Source of the DNA: Alphaproteobacteria bacterium
GTDB lineage: Bacteria; Pseudomonadota; Alphaproteobacteria; Micropepsales; Micropepsaceae
Reading direction: 5' to 3'
Assembly: GCA_016125165.1 (NCBI GenBank)
Contig: WGMH01000007.1
Location: 1 to 64,000 of the forward strand
DNA length: 64,000 bases
Shown here in pieces: positions 52,729 through 61,073 of the stretch (position 1 is the stretch's first letter; the number at the start of each line of letters is the position of its first letter). The translations under genes were made by a program, and so were the position numbers. The notes beneath the pieces are model-generated. The model was not told where the DNA came from. It searched no databases and saw nothing but the letters and a program-made list of their open reading frames with translations.

Positions 52729-53503
52729 CCGCCGTGACACCAACGCTGTGCTCAAATTGCGCGGACAGCGAACGGTCGCGCGTTACCGCCGTCCAGCCAT
52801 CATTCAATACTTTGACGCCATAGCCGCCGAGATTGATCATCGGCTCAACGGTAAAGAACATGCCGGGCTTCAAACCAAGTCCGAAGCTCGGGCGGCCATA
52901 GTGCACGATGTTGGGCAATGCGTGGAAAACTTTGCCGAGACCGTGACCGCAAAAATCGCGCACCACCGAACAACGTTCTTCGCCTTCCGCGAACGATTGT
53001 ATCGCATGCCCGATGTCGCCCGTGGTGGCGCCAGGTTTGACCATGGCGATGCCGCGCATCATGGCATCATAAGTGATGTCGATCAGGCGGCGCGCCTTCA
53101 GCTTGACATCACCGATTGGATACATGCGCGAGGTATCGCCATGCCAGCCGTCGACGATCACGGTGACATCGATATTGACGATATCGCCGTCACGCAGCGG
53201 CTTGTCATTCGGAATGCCGTGACACACCACATGATTGATTGAGGTGCAAAGCGTGTGACGATAGCCGCGATAGCCAAGGCAGGCCGGTATCGCGCCATGA
53301 TCCATGACATATTCGTAGGCGATCTTGTCGAGTTCGGCGGTGGTCACGCCCGGTTGCGTCGCCGGAACCATAAGGTCCAGCACTTCGGCGGCCAGCCGGC
53401 CGGCACGGCGCATACCCTCGAAGCCTTCCTCGCCATGAACGGCAACGGTGAGGCCAGAGCGGCGCGTCGCTTCGAACAGCTCCGGGGCAGGCATTTCAGA
53501 CAT
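52670..53503 (-). CDS. map: Methionine aminopeptidase, type I
   Basis: Removes the initiator methionine from new proteins using two metal ions. Ligands are visible in order: VNIDVTVIVDGWHGDTSR with two Asp, DFCGHGLGKVFH with a His, FTVEPMIN with a Glu, and AQFEHSVGVT with a Glu, as in the type I family. The 277 residues include a short N-terminal extension before the catalytic domain. ATG 53503 was chosen from an upstream-open frame; ATG 53494 is also possible. It overlaps radC on the same strand. The intergenic region to the divergent CinA-like gene is 132 bases. Confidence 0.95.
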   Translation of the reverse strand: MSEMPAPELFEATRRSGLTVAVHGEEGFEGMRRAGRLAAEVLDLMVPATQPGVTTAELDKIAYEYVMDHGAIPACLGYRGYRHTLCTSINHVVCHGIPNDKPLRDGDIVNIDVTVIVDGWHGDTSRMYPIGDVKLKARRLIDITYDAMMRGIAMVKPGATTGDIGHAIQSFAEGEERCSVVRDFCGHGLGKVFHALPNIVHYGRPSFGLGLKPGMFFTVEPMINLGGYGVKVLNDGWTAVTRDRSLSAQFEHSVGVTADGVEIFTRSPKGWDRPPYA

Positions 53504-53635
53504 CGGGCGATCAGGTCCGGTTCGCTTGGGACTCAAACACCTGCTTGCGACAGGCGGGGCCACATGATTTCTAGGCCATACTCACTTTCAGGCCCTTGAT
53601 CTTTCCTTACACCCTTGGGGCCGTCGAATGCCAGC

Positions 53636-54403
53636 ATGGAGAGCTTCTTGCCCGACACCCCCGCAACCGCCGCCATTCTGGTGATTGGCGACGAGATCCT
53701 CTCCGGCCGGACCCAGGACACCAACACCAACCACATTGCCAAAACGCTTGCTGTGCTGGGCGTGGACCTGAAAGAGGCCCGCGTCGTAGGGGACGACCAG
53801 GACGAAATCGTGGCAGCGGTGAATGCCCTTAGGGACCGCTACGATTATGTCTTCACGACAGGGGGTATCGGTCCCACCCATGACGACATCACCGCGGATG
53901 CCATTGCCGCGGCCTTTGGGGTGGAAATCGACTACCACCCCGAAGCATTGGCGATGCTCGCAGCCCGCTACAAACCCGGCGAATTCAACGATATGCGCAA
54001 GCGCATGGCGCGCGTGCCGCTGGGTGCGGAACTGGTGAAAAACAGCGTATCAACAGCGCCTGGTTTCAAGATCGGCAATGTCTACGTCATGGCGGGTGTT
54101 CCGATGGTGATGCGGGCAATGATGGAGGCCATAGCGCCCACCCTGCGCCACGGTGCCCCGGTACTTTCAACAACGATCTCCGTCGAGGCCGGCGAGGGGA
54201 AAATCGCCGAAGGGTTGGCGCGTACCCAGCGGGATCATCAAACTGTCGCCATAGGGAGTTATCCCTTCTATCGAGACGATAAATTCGGTGTGCAACTTGT
54301 GGTAAGGGGGCGCGATGGCGCTGAGGTCGAAGCCGCCGCCCGTGCCATTGAGGCCATGCTAGTGGAACTGGCCGTAAGCCATGCCCGGGTGACGACGCAG
54401 TGA
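53636..54403 (+). CDS. Molybdopterin-binding-domain protein, CinA N-terminal-like
   Basis: Stand-alone MoCF/CinA N-terminal-type domain, related to MoaB/Mog. AILVIGDEILSGRTQDTNTNHI near the N-terminus and FTTGGIGPTHDDITADAIAA are the family nucleotide/substrate-binding elements, followed by VYVMAGVPMVMRAMMEAI. The C-terminal CinA nicotinamide-nucleotide amidase domain is absent; only an extra alpha/beta stretch ending GRDGAEVEAAARAIEAML follows, the usual state for single-domain members. The ATG at 53636 fits the family start; a TTG further up at 53615 is possible. Activity is unknown; members include ADP-ribose pyrophosphatases. Confidence 0.87.
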   Translation: MESFLPDTPATAAILVIGDEILSGRTQDTNTNHIAKTLAVLGVDLKEARVVGDDQDEIVAAVNALRDRYDYVFTTGGIGPTHDDITADAIAAAFGVEIDYHPEALAMLAARYKPGEFNDMRKRMARVPLGAELVKNSVSTAPGFKIGNVYVMAGVPMVMRAMMEAIAPTLRHGAPVLSTTISVEAGEGKIAEGLARTQRDHQTVAIGSYPFYRDDKFGVQLVVRGRDGAEVEAAARAIEAMLVELAVSHARVTTQ

Positions 54404-54591
54404 ACCCAAAAGACAGCGTTGTTTACGATTAAGGCGCTGGCAAATAACAGAAAAAGGGTGACAACCGCAGCCGGGGCGTGTAGCTTAACTTCCGTTGGGG
54501 CGCGCCGGAAATAACCGGCCATCGAATACATCAAGGGCAGAGCGCGGTCGCAGGTGGCCGATTTTCGTTCTGGCGGGGTTGGGTTGAAAAA

Positions 54592-54609
54592 CGTCCGATC
54601 AGACGGACG
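54592..54609 (+). other. Short hairpin in the leader of the 91-aa secreted protein gene
   Basis: CGTCCG (54592-54597) and CGGACG (54604-54609) pair around a 6-base loop, 17 bases before the ATG at 54626 and just ahead of its GGAG ribosome site. The 222-base gap 54404-54625 otherwise shows no clear gene. The hairpin could affect translation, but a 6-bp G+C-rich stem is weak evidence. Confidence 0.25.
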
Positions 54610-54625
54610 GGACGGAGTTCAGGAC

Positions 54626-54901
54626 ATGACATTGCGGCGGATTCTTGCAGCAGCAGTTGGCGGTGTAATCGTTGCAGTTGCCGGTGTTGCTGTCGCCGCA
54701 AATTTCACATCCTCCGCGCAAAGCGATTTCTACGCGCCCGGCAAGCATCAGTTTTATGTGTGGTGTGCTGGCGGCTCTGACTACATGGCGACCGAGCCCG
54801 GCAAGAATGCGGAAGATGCGCAGATGCGCCTCTACGGCCTGAACAAGAACAGGGGCAAGGCGACCTGCTGGCCCGTTTGGCAGGGTCGTGTTCCGGCGTA
54901 A
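54626..54901 (+). CDS. Small secreted hypothetical protein, 91 aa
   Basis: I do not recognise the family. The ATG at 54626 has GGAGTTCAGGAC upstream and starts a signal peptide (RRILAAAVGGVIVAVAGVAV, cleavage after VAVAA). The mature protein is about 65 residues with two Cys (in YVWCAGGSDY and KATCWPVW) that could form a disulfide, and the segment GKNAEDAQMRLYGLNKNRGK, which looks like a helix. This pattern suggests a small folded periplasmic protein. It stands alone between a CinA-like gene and a convergent terminator shared with the CcmI-like gene. Confidence 0.68.
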   Translation: MTLRRILAAAVGGVIVAVAGVAVAANFTSSAQSDFYAPGKHQFYVWCAGGSDYMATEPGKNAEDAQMRLYGLNKNRGKATCWPVWQGRVPA

Positions 54902-54926
54902 GACGCGTTCACATTTGAAGGACCAC

Positions 54927-54947
54927 ACGGCGGCCAATGGCCGCCGT
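54927..54947. terminator. Bidirectional hairpin terminator
   Basis: ACGGCGGCCA (54927-54936) and TGGCCGCCGT (54938-54947) are a perfect 10-base inverted repeat around one base, with TTCTCATTT after it on the plus strand. It lies between the convergent 91-aa gene (ends 54901) and the CcmI-like gene (ends 54950), so it could stop both. The T-tract is short. Confidence 0.6.
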
Positions 54948-54949
54948 TC

Positions 54950-55807
54950 TCATTTGCGCGCTTCGGCTTCCACAGATTGCAGCGCTTCAGGATCGTTCCT
55001 GAGCGCGATACGTGCATCGGCAAGAGCCTTCGCCTGCTTTTCCGTCTCGCCCAGAACGCCATAGGCGCGCACGAGGCGCTGCCAGCCCTGCGGATCGCCC
55101 GGATTCTGCTTCAGTCGTGCAGCGAGTCTCTCCACCATTGCGTTGATGTCGGGAACCTGGCCCGCCCGCGCCTTCACGGCCGCGATACGATCCACGATGA
55201 CGCTGCGGGCCTGGGAATCGGGCGGCAAATCGCCGAGCAATCCTTCCCAAAGCGCGATGGCCTGTGAATCCTCACCGCGCGCGGCATGCGCAAGGCCGAT
55301 GAAAAAGCGGGCACGAAAATCCTGTGGCTTCAGCTTGAGCGCTTCCTGGAACGCGGCCTCCGCTTCAGGAACCACCACACCGGAGGACGCCAATGTGAGC
55401 GCCTCGCCATAGGCGGAATAGAGCTCGCCGCGTTCGCCGGGCCGCGTCGTCTGGAGCGCCCGCTCATAGGCCGCTGCCGCATCCGTGGGATCGTTCAGGG
55501 CCATGTAGCCGCGCGCGAGCAGCGTCCATGCGATGGGGTCGTTGGGCACCTGCCGCACTTTGGCCGCCATGCGCGCGACGAGCGAAGGCATATCCTTCTC
55601 GTCCGTGCCCTTAAGCGCGCGAAACGCAAGCTGCGGCGCCCCGAGCATGATGTAAGCCCCCATGCCTACGCCCACCACCAGAAGCAAAGCGGCGGCGGCC
55701 AGCACGAAGCGCCCGCGGCCCTGGGACCGGCGGACAATCGGCACGCACACAAAGGCAGCGGCCGCCAACGCCAAGCTCAGAAAGATGATTGTGAGGAGCG
55801 TGCTCAT
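54950..55807 (-). CDS. ccmI: CcmI/CycH-like cytochrome c biogenesis TPR protein
   Basis: CcmI presents apocytochrome c to the haem-ligation complex in System I maturation. The layout matches: an N-terminal membrane segment (LLTIIFLSLALAAAAFVCVP), a short charged loop, a second segment (FVLAAAALLLVVGVGMGAYI), and a periplasmic domain with TPR-like helices (AWTLLARGYMALNDPTDAAA, GLAHAARGEDSQAIALWEGL, GWQRLVRAYGVLGETEKQAK). The ATG is at 55807; the frame runs much further upstream over the opposite-strand nudC gene, which is not coding here. No other ccm gene is near. Other TPR membrane proteins remain possible. Confidence 0.78.
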   Translation of the reverse strand: MSTLLTIIFLSLALAAAAFVCVPIVRRSQGRGRFVLAAAALLLVVGVGMGAYIMLGAPQLAFRALKGTDEKDMPSLVARMAAKVRQVPNDPIAWTLLARGYMALNDPTDAAAAYERALQTTRPGERGELYSAYGEALTLASSGVVVPEAEAAFQEALKLKPQDFRARFFIGLAHAARGEDSQAIALWEGLLGDLPPDSQARSVIVDRIAAVKARAGQVPDINAMVERLAARLKQNPGDPQGWQRLVRAYGVLGETEKQAKALADARIALRNDPEALQSVEAEARK

Positions 55808-55901
55808 GTTGCCGCCAGAGGCCCTAGCACGGGCCGCGAACAAAGGCGACTTGGTGCCGCGTCTCAGTCCGTCTAGCTTCGCCCCGAACCACGAGGACCG
55901 C

Positions 55902-56825
55902 ATGATCCCCTTTTCCGGAAACCCGCTCGACCGCGCCAGCGAGAAACGCACAGATTCCGCATGGCTCGCAGCGCGAAAAACAGATCCCAATTCCCATGTG
56001 CTGCCCATGTGGCGGCTGATGCCCTTCATCCTCGGGCCCGAGAAGGCAACCGGACCTTTGGAAGCCGGATTCCTGCGCCCCGGCCTTTGCGAAGCCCTTG
56101 CCGGCCCCGATGCACCCATGGTGCTGCTGGGCCTCGAAAAGGGGAATGCGCTGTGGGCACTCGATATCTCTGCCGCGCGCGACCCAGCCAATGAGGGACC
56201 GCTGGCGGGCCTTGGCCATTTCCGTGAGATGCGGGCGGCGGCAATGGGCGGCGGCTTGCCAGAGAAGGACATCGCCATCCTCGGCCAAGCCAAGGCAATG
56301 ATCGACTGGCATCGGCGTCATGGATTTTGTGCCAATTGCGGCGCGCGCACAGAAATGCAGGACGCCGGGTACCGTCGCCACTGTGCCTCCTGCAAATCCG
56401 ATCACTTCCCGCGCACCGATCCGGTGGTGATCATGCTGGCGACACATGGCGATGCCTGCCTTGTCGGGCGCGGCAAGCAGTTTCCGCGCGGCATGTATTC
56501 GGCGCTTGCGGGCTTTGTTGAGCCCGGCGAAACCATCGAGGAAGCCGTGCGCCGCGAATTGATGGAGGAGGCAGGCGTCAAGACGGGTAACGTCACCTAT
56601 TACGCCACGCAGCCCTGGCCATTTCCGTCATCGCTGATGATCGGCTGTTTTGCGGAAGCGGAAAGCCGCGATGTTACAGTGGACCAGAATGAGCTTGCCG
56701 AAGCCATCTGGCTGGAAAAAGACAAGGCGCGCGCGCTGATCTCCGGCACGCCCATCGACGGAATGTTCGTGCCGCCGAAGGTCGCAATTGCGCACCATTT
56801 AATCCGAGCCTGGGCAGAGATGTGA
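55902..56825 (+). CDS. nudC: NADH pyrophosphatase / NAD-cap hydrolase (NudC family)
   Basis: Nudix hydrolase that splits NAD(H) and removes NAD caps from RNA. The four-Cys zinc ribbon is CANCGARTEM...CASC (about residues 143-168). The Nudix box runs GFVEPGETIEEAVRRELMEE with AG after it, matching Gx5Ex7REUxEExGU. The NudC hallmark SQPWPFPxS is present as TQPWPFPSS, with Thr for Ser. The ATG at 55902 has GAGGA five bases upstream; the frame extends further up over the ccmI-like gene but is non-coding. The 307 residues are normal. A GNAT acetyltransferase gene is translationally coupled downstream. Confidence 0.94.
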   Translation: MIPFSGNPLDRASEKRTDSAWLAARKTDPNSHVLPMWRLMPFILGPEKATGPLEAGFLRPGLCEALAGPDAPMVLLGLEKGNALWALDISAARDPANEGPLAGLGHFREMRAAAMGGGLPEKDIAILGQAKAMIDWHRRHGFCANCGARTEMQDAGYRRHCASCKSDHFPRTDPVVIMLATHGDACLVGRGKQFPRGMYSALAGFVEPGETIEEAVRRELMEEAGVKTGNVTYYATQPWPFPSSLMIGCFAEAESRDVTVDQNELAEAIWLEKDKARALISGTPIDGMFVPPKVAIAHHLIRAWAEM

Positions 56826-57274
56826 CATTCGCAATCCGTCCCGCGCGCGAAGACGAATACGGCACCATCGCGCGAGTCTGGTACGACAGCTGGTTGTCCA
56901 TCGGCATTGCCAATGAAAAAGATGCCACGCTTGCAGAATTGCGCGCGCGCATCCCCAAAGAGGTTGAGAGCGGTTGGGAGCTTTACGCCGCCGAGCTGGA
57001 TGGCGAAATCGCTGCCATGCTCGCCTTCAAGCGCAAAGAAAACTATCTCGACCAGCTCTTCGTGGAGCCCTCCTATCACGGCCAAGGCATCGGCAAGGCG
57101 CTGCTGGTCTTCGCGCGCGAGGCGATGCCGGACGAGATGTGGCTGCGCACTGCAGAAGCCAACATCAAAGCCATCGCCTGGTATGAGCGCGAAGGCTTCG
57201 TGCGGGAGAAGCTGGAACAGCATCCCACCAACGGCCGCATGATGGCCTATTACCGCTGGAAGCGCCTGCGCTGA
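56822..57274 (+). CDS. GNAT-family N-acetyltransferase
   Basis: Predicted acetyl-CoA-dependent N-acetyltransferase of 150 residues. The acetyl-CoA-binding motif A lies in LFVEPSYHGQGIGKALLVFA, with the Q/R-x-x-G-x-G/A loop as YHGQGIGKA. AWYEREGFVREK is the typical motif B, and a C-terminal strand with MAYYRWKR follows. It begins with GTG at 56822, overlapping the nudC stop. Its end is 1 base from the convergent emrA stop. The acceptor (protein, amine or drug) cannot be told from sequence. Confidence 0.9.
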   Translation: MTFAIRPAREDEYGTIARVWYDSWLSIGIANEKDATLAELRARIPKEVESGWELYAAELDGEIAAMLAFKRKENYLDQLFVEPSYHGQGIGKALLVFAREAMPDEMWLRTAEANIKAIAWYEREGFVREKLEQHPTNGRMMAYYRWKRLR

Positions 57275-57275
57275 A

Positions 57276-58358
57276 TCAGCGTTGCGCGAGCTGCACTGTT
57301 ACCTTCGCGGAAAGGCCGGGTCGTAGACGGTCCAGACCCTTCTGACCCGGATCAAGATGAATGCGAACCGGCACGCGCTGGACGACCCGGGTGAAATTGC
57401 CGGTCGCAGGCTCAAAGGGCAGCAAAGAGAATTCCGAGCCGGAGCCCGGCGCGAAGCTCTCCACCCTACCTTGAAGATCGTGACCCGGCAGCGCATCAAT
57501 CGAAATCGTGGCGCGCTGGCCTGCGAGCATGCGCGACGTCTGCGTTTCCTTGTAGTTCGCCTGCACATAGACCGAATGTAGGGGAACGATAGTCATCAAT
57601 TGCGTGCCGGGTTGTACGTATTCTCCCGTCTGCACCTGCCGATCACCGACAACCCCGTCGATTGGACTGCTGATCAAAGCATGGCGCAGATTCATCTCTG
57701 CAATGCCAAGCGCAGCCTTCGCCTTGGCAAGCGAGGCTTCGAGCGTGCCGCGCGTTTTGGCGATGACGGAAAGCTGCTCGCGCGAAGCAGCATAGGTGGC
57801 GCGGCTTCTATCGGCATCAGCGGCAGCAGTTTTCGCAGTGGCGTGCATCTGTTCGGCCTGACGGAGCGAGACATCGCCTGATTTCACAAGTGTTTCGAAG
57901 CGACGATCATCGGCGGCGGCACGAACTCTTTCGGCGTCGGCGGCGCGAATGGCCGCACTGGCGGCGTTGGCGTTGGCAGATGCGAGCGCTTCCTGCGCCC
58001 CCTGTTGATCGAGCGCCGCCCGGGCGGCGGCCACATCGGCATTTGCGGCCGCAACTTCCTGTTCATATTCCTCAGTGTCGATGCGCAGTAGTGGCTGGCC
58101 CTGTTTCACCTGTTGATTGTCATGCACGAGAATCTCCGCAATCAACCCATGCACGCGCGGCGCGACGACAGTGGAATCCGCTTTCAGATAGGCGTCATCG
58201 GTGGAAACAGACGAAGCCGGCATTGCGATCCACGCGCCGCCTGCAACGATCAGCGCGACGGCGGCGCCCGCAACGAGCATTGCGCGCCTTGGCAAGGCGA
58301 GAAGCCGCGTCATCAGCGAAGGCTTCGGTTCGGCGGGCGTATCGAACGCAACGCTCAT
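57276..58358 (-). CDS. emrA: HlyD/EmrA-type membrane fusion protein
   Basis: Periplasmic adaptor subunit of a tripartite drug efflux pump. It has an N-terminal membrane anchor (AMLVAGAAVALIVAGGAWIA), the biotinyl-lipoyl-like segment STDDAYLKADSTVVAPRVHG, and a long coiled-coil region rich in Ala, Gln and Asp (about residues 100-215). It then returns to VVGDRQVQTGEYVQPGTQLM and a beta-barrel domain. The 360 residues fit EmrA. The ATG at 58358 overlaps the thioesterase gene stop. Together with the divergent EmrB-type transporter (59484-61070) and TetR gene it makes a regulated efflux unit. Confidence 0.91.
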   Translation of the reverse strand: MSVAFDTPAEPKPSLMTRLLALPRRAMLVAGAAVALIVAGGAWIAMPASSVSTDDAYLKADSTVVAPRVHGLIAEILVHDNQQVKQGQPLLRIDTEEYEQEVAAANADVAAARAALDQQGAQEALASANANAASAAIRAADAERVRAAADDRRFETLVKSGDVSLRQAEQMHATAKTAAADADRSRATYAASREQLSVIAKTRGTLEASLAKAKAALGIAEMNLRHALISSPIDGVVGDRQVQTGEYVQPGTQLMTIVPLHSVYVQANYKETQTSRMLAGQRATISIDALPGHDLQGRVESFAPGSGSEFSLLPFEPATGNFTRVVQRVPVRIHLDPGQKGLDRLRPGLSAKVTVQLAQR

Positions 58359-58798
58359 TGGCTGAACACCAGGCACGTTGTGGTTCCCGTTGCGCAGAGG
58401 CGGCCTTTGGCATCGAGCAGCTTGCCTTCCGCAAATGCGGCACGCCGTCCAAGCGATGTCACAGTGCCTTCGGCGCGCACAGGGCCGCTCGCATCCGTCA
58501 TGGCGCGGTGATAGGCGACTTTCAGTTCGAGGGTTGTGTAGCCTTGCCCCGCCTTGAGCCGCGAATGCACCGCGCAGGCCATGGCGCTATCGAGGAGCGT
58601 GGCTGCATAACCGCCATGCACCGTACCGATCGGATTGTAGACGCTCTTGTCCGGCATGCCTTCGAAGACGACATGCCCTTCCTCCAGCAGCACCGGCTTG
58701 AATTTCATCGTGGCCCCGATACCGCGCATTTGACCTGCGAACGCGGCCTTGAGCTGGTCGATGCCGTTCATCGCGGCGAAATCCGTGAGCGTGTTCAT
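58355..58798 (-). CDS. PaaI-type hot-dog-fold thioesterase
   Basis: Predicted acyl-CoA thioesterase of the PaaI/4HBT hot-dog family. PIGTVHGGYAATLLDSAMAC holds the family His-Gly-Gly motif and the acidic residue of the active site. TTLELKVAYHRAM is the central strand region, and AFAEGKLLDAKGRLCATGTT the final part. The 147 residues equal the usual length. The gene sits between tetR and emrA with ATGA-type overlaps at both ends, so it belongs to the TetR-controlled unit. Its real substrate is unknown; it could act on an acyl-CoA derivative linked to the exported compound, an inference from position. Confidence 0.9.
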   Translation of the reverse strand: MNTLTDFAAMNGIDQLKAAFAGQMRGIGATMKFKPVLLEEGHVVFEGMPDKSVYNPIGTVHGGYAATLLDSAMACAVHSRLKAGQGYTTLELKVAYHRAMTDASGPVRAEGTVTSLGRRAAFAEGKLLDAKGRLCATGTTTCLVFSQ

Positions 58799-59409
58799 CA
58801 GTGCTTCCGCTTGGAAAGAATCGCATCCGTGATGCCGAGGCGTGCCTTGATGCCGTCGCGGGACGTTTCAAGAAGGTTGTCCGATAACGTTCGGTCGGAG
58901 ATTGCCCGCGAAAGCGACACTGCGCCGGACATGGCCGAGATGATGGATGGTGCGAGATTGCATGCATTTTCCACGCCGGCATCTTCCATCCATTTGGTGA
59001 TGACGCCGGTGAGCCCGTTTACGCCAGCCTCAAAGGCTTCACGAAACGCCTTCGACTGCCGCGGCAAATCCGAATTGAGCGCCACGATGGGACAGCCCCT
59101 GCCTGGATTATCGCGGTGTGATGGCGAGACATAGAAATCGATGAAGGTAGCCAGCGCGTGTTCGGCGGGCATGCCTTCCACCGCCTTGGCGAATTTGGCG
59201 CGCGACTGTGCGAACACCGTACGCAGCGCTTCGGCGAGGAAGGCGTCCTTCGATTTGAAATGTGCATAGAAGCCGCCATGGGTCAGCCCGGCGGCCGCCA
59301 TCACTTCGGCAACGCCCAACCTGTCAGGTCCCTTCTCCCGCAATTCTCTAGCGGCAACCTTCAAGATGGTCTTGCGGGTCTCGTCTTTGTGGTTTTCGGC
59401 GTAGCGCAT
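58798..59409 (-). CDS. TetR-family transcriptional regulator
   Basis: Predicted ligand-responsive repressor. The N-terminal helix-turn-helix is clear: LGVAEVMAAAGLTHGGFYAH, then FKSKDAFLAEAL, with the typical second-helix FYAHF. The ligand-binding domain follows (about residues 50-203). It is first in the minus-strand run tetR-paaI-emrA and divergent from the EmrB gene, with a perfect inverted repeat at 59434-59451 in the 74-base gap, the expected operator position. TetR regulators of drug pumps usually repress their neighbours until a ligand binds; this is inferred. Confidence 0.93.
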   Translation of the reverse strand: MRYAENHKDETRKTILKVAARELREKGPDRLGVAEVMAAAGLTHGGFYAHFKSKDAFLAEALRTVFAQSRAKFAKAVEGMPAEHALATFIDFYVSPSHRDNPGRGCPIVALNSDLPRQSKAFREAFEAGVNGLTGVITKWMEDAGVENACNLAPSIISAMSGAVSLSRAISDRTLSDNLLETSRDGIKARLGITDAILSKRKH

Positions 59410-59433
59410 CTTGTTTCGCCTCCTGCCAAGTTC

Positions 59434-59451
59434 ATATGATGTCTATCATAT
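59434..59451. promoter_or_regulatory. Probable TetR operator between tetR and emrB
   Basis: ATATGAT (59434-59440) and ATCATAT (59445-59451) are perfect 7-base arms around GTCT. The site lies in the 74-base gap between the divergent tetR and emrB genes, where a TetR dimer would cover both promoters. The A/T-rich surroundings (TATCATATTATT) suit a -10 region. Confidence 0.7.
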
Positions 59452-59483
59452 TATTCTGCAAGGGGTAAGGCGAGGCTTTTTCA

Positions 59484-61070
59484 ATGGGTGCGACTCAAGG
59501 TTCGGCGGCGGACGCCATTCCCGGCGCAGGGCTCAGCGAAGGGCGCAAACTCGCCATCTTCGCGATCATGGCGTTCGGACAGTTCATGGCCCTTCTGGAC
59601 ATCCAGATCGTCGCGGCCTCGCTCAATTCCATCCAGGCTGGGCTATCGGCAGGGCCCGACGAGATCGCGTGGGTGCAGACCGCCTATCTGATGGCCGAGA
59701 TCGTGATGATCCCGCTCGCGGCCTATCTCTCAAGTGCGCTGTCCACGCGCTGGCTCTTCACGGCTTCCGCGGTCCTGTTCACGCTATCAAGCCTGCTATG
59801 CGGCGTGGCCTGGAACATCCAGTCCATGACCGTGTTCCGCGCCATTCAGGGCTTCGTGGGTGGAGCGATGGTGCCCACGGTATTCGCCACCGGCTTTGCG
59901 CTGTTCAGCGGCAAACGCCGCGCGATGATCCCCGCCATTCTGGGAATGGTTTCGACCCTGGCGCCCACGCTCGGCCCCACGGCTGGCGGCTGGATCACCG
60001 AGGCGGCAAGCTGGCACTGGCTTTTCTTCGTCAACATCATACCCGGCGCATTCATCGCAATCGCGCTTCCCATCCTCGGCAAGGTGGATGAGCCCAGCCT
60101 GGATATGCTGAAGCGCATCGACTGGCTGCACGTCGCGTCCCTCGCGCTGTTTCTGGGGGCCCTGCAATATGTGCTGGAGGAAGGCCCGCGCCATCAATGG
60201 TTCGAAGATGAAACGATCACCACGGTAGCTTGGGTTTCGTTCATCGCATTTCTTGTCTTCCTTGAACGCTCATTCTTCTCGACCATGCCGGTGTTGAAGC
60301 TCGTATCGTTCCGGCGCCCCACCTTCGCGCTCGCCTGCGCACTCAATGTGGTGATCGGCTTCGGTCTATATGCAGCAACCTATCTCGTCCCCATATTTCT
60401 TGGCCGCGTGCGCGAATACTCCAGCCTTGAGATCGGCACCACGGTCTTCGTGTCGGGATTTTTCATGGTTTTCAGTGCGCCTTTGGCCGCACGGCTGACG
60501 ACCATTCTCGATCAGCGAATCGTGATCGCTGTCGGCTTCTCGCTATTCGCGCTTTCCTGCTTCCTTTTCTCGGGCATCACATCGGAATGGGGCTTCTGGG
60601 AATTGTTCGTGCCCCAGGCACTACGGGGGTTTGCCATCCTGCTCTGTATCGTTCCCTCGGTTGGTATGGCGCTGAACGGTGTGCCGCCGGATGAACTGCG
60701 GTATGCCTCAGGCCTATTCAATTTGATGCGCAATCTTGGTGGCGCCATCGGCATCGCAACCGTCACCACATGGCTGCAGGATTTCGGCCGCATTCAGGGC
60801 GCGCGCTTCGGAGAGGCGCTATCGTCCGCCAACACTGCAATTTTGGGCCCGCTTGCCGAGCGCATCTCGCAAACCACCTCCGATGCCGCACATGCGCAAG
60901 CGATGCTCGCGGCCGAGATGGTGCAGTTCGTTACCAGACAGGCCCTGACCATTGCATTTCAGGATGTCTTTTTCCTGATGGCCGCACTCTTCGTGTTGGC
61001 GCTCTTGATGGTGCCATTTGCAAGGACAGTCGTGCTATCCGACGATGCGCCCGATATCGCTGGACATTGA
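59484..61070 (+). CDS. emrB: EmrB/QacA-type (DHA2) MFS multidrug transporter
   Basis: Fourteen-helix drug:proton antiporter of the DHA2 group, which works with an EmrA-type adaptor. The N-terminal motif is FMALLDIQIVAASLNSIQ, with the DHA2 Leu-Asp pattern; PTLGPTAGGWITEAASWHWL is the characteristic motif C, and WHWLFFVNIIPGAF follows. The 528 residues match the family. The gene diverges from tetR across 74 bases with a likely operator. Its stop is 3 bases from the convergent pheA stop. No TolC-type outer-membrane channel gene is present, so one elsewhere would be used. Confidence 0.94.
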   Translation: MGATQGSAADAIPGAGLSEGRKLAIFAIMAFGQFMALLDIQIVAASLNSIQAGLSAGPDEIAWVQTAYLMAEIVMIPLAAYLSSALSTRWLFTASAVLFTLSSLLCGVAWNIQSMTVFRAIQGFVGGAMVPTVFATGFALFSGKRRAMIPAILGMVSTLAPTLGPTAGGWITEAASWHWLFFVNIIPGAFIAIALPILGKVDEPSLDMLKRIDWLHVASLALFLGALQYVLEEGPRHQWFEDETITTVAWVSFIAFLVFLERSFFSTMPVLKLVSFRRPTFALACALNVVIGFGLYAATYLVPIFLGRVREYSSLEIGTTVFVSGFFMVFSAPLAARLTTILDQRIVIAVGFSLFALSCFLFSGITSEWGFWELFVPQALRGFAILLCIVPSVGMALNGVPPDELRYASGLFNLMRNLGGAIGIATVTTWLQDFGRIQGARFGEALSSANTAILGPLAERISQTTSDAAHAQAMLAAEMVQFVTRQALTIAFQDVFFLMAALFVLALLMVPFARTVVLSDDAPDIAGH

Positions 61071-61073
61071 AAG

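Noticed and set aside
54950..56293. A 447-residue version of the CcmI-like protein
   Set aside because: The extra N-terminal part is antisense to nudC and lacks features; the ATG at 55807 begins a clear membrane segment.
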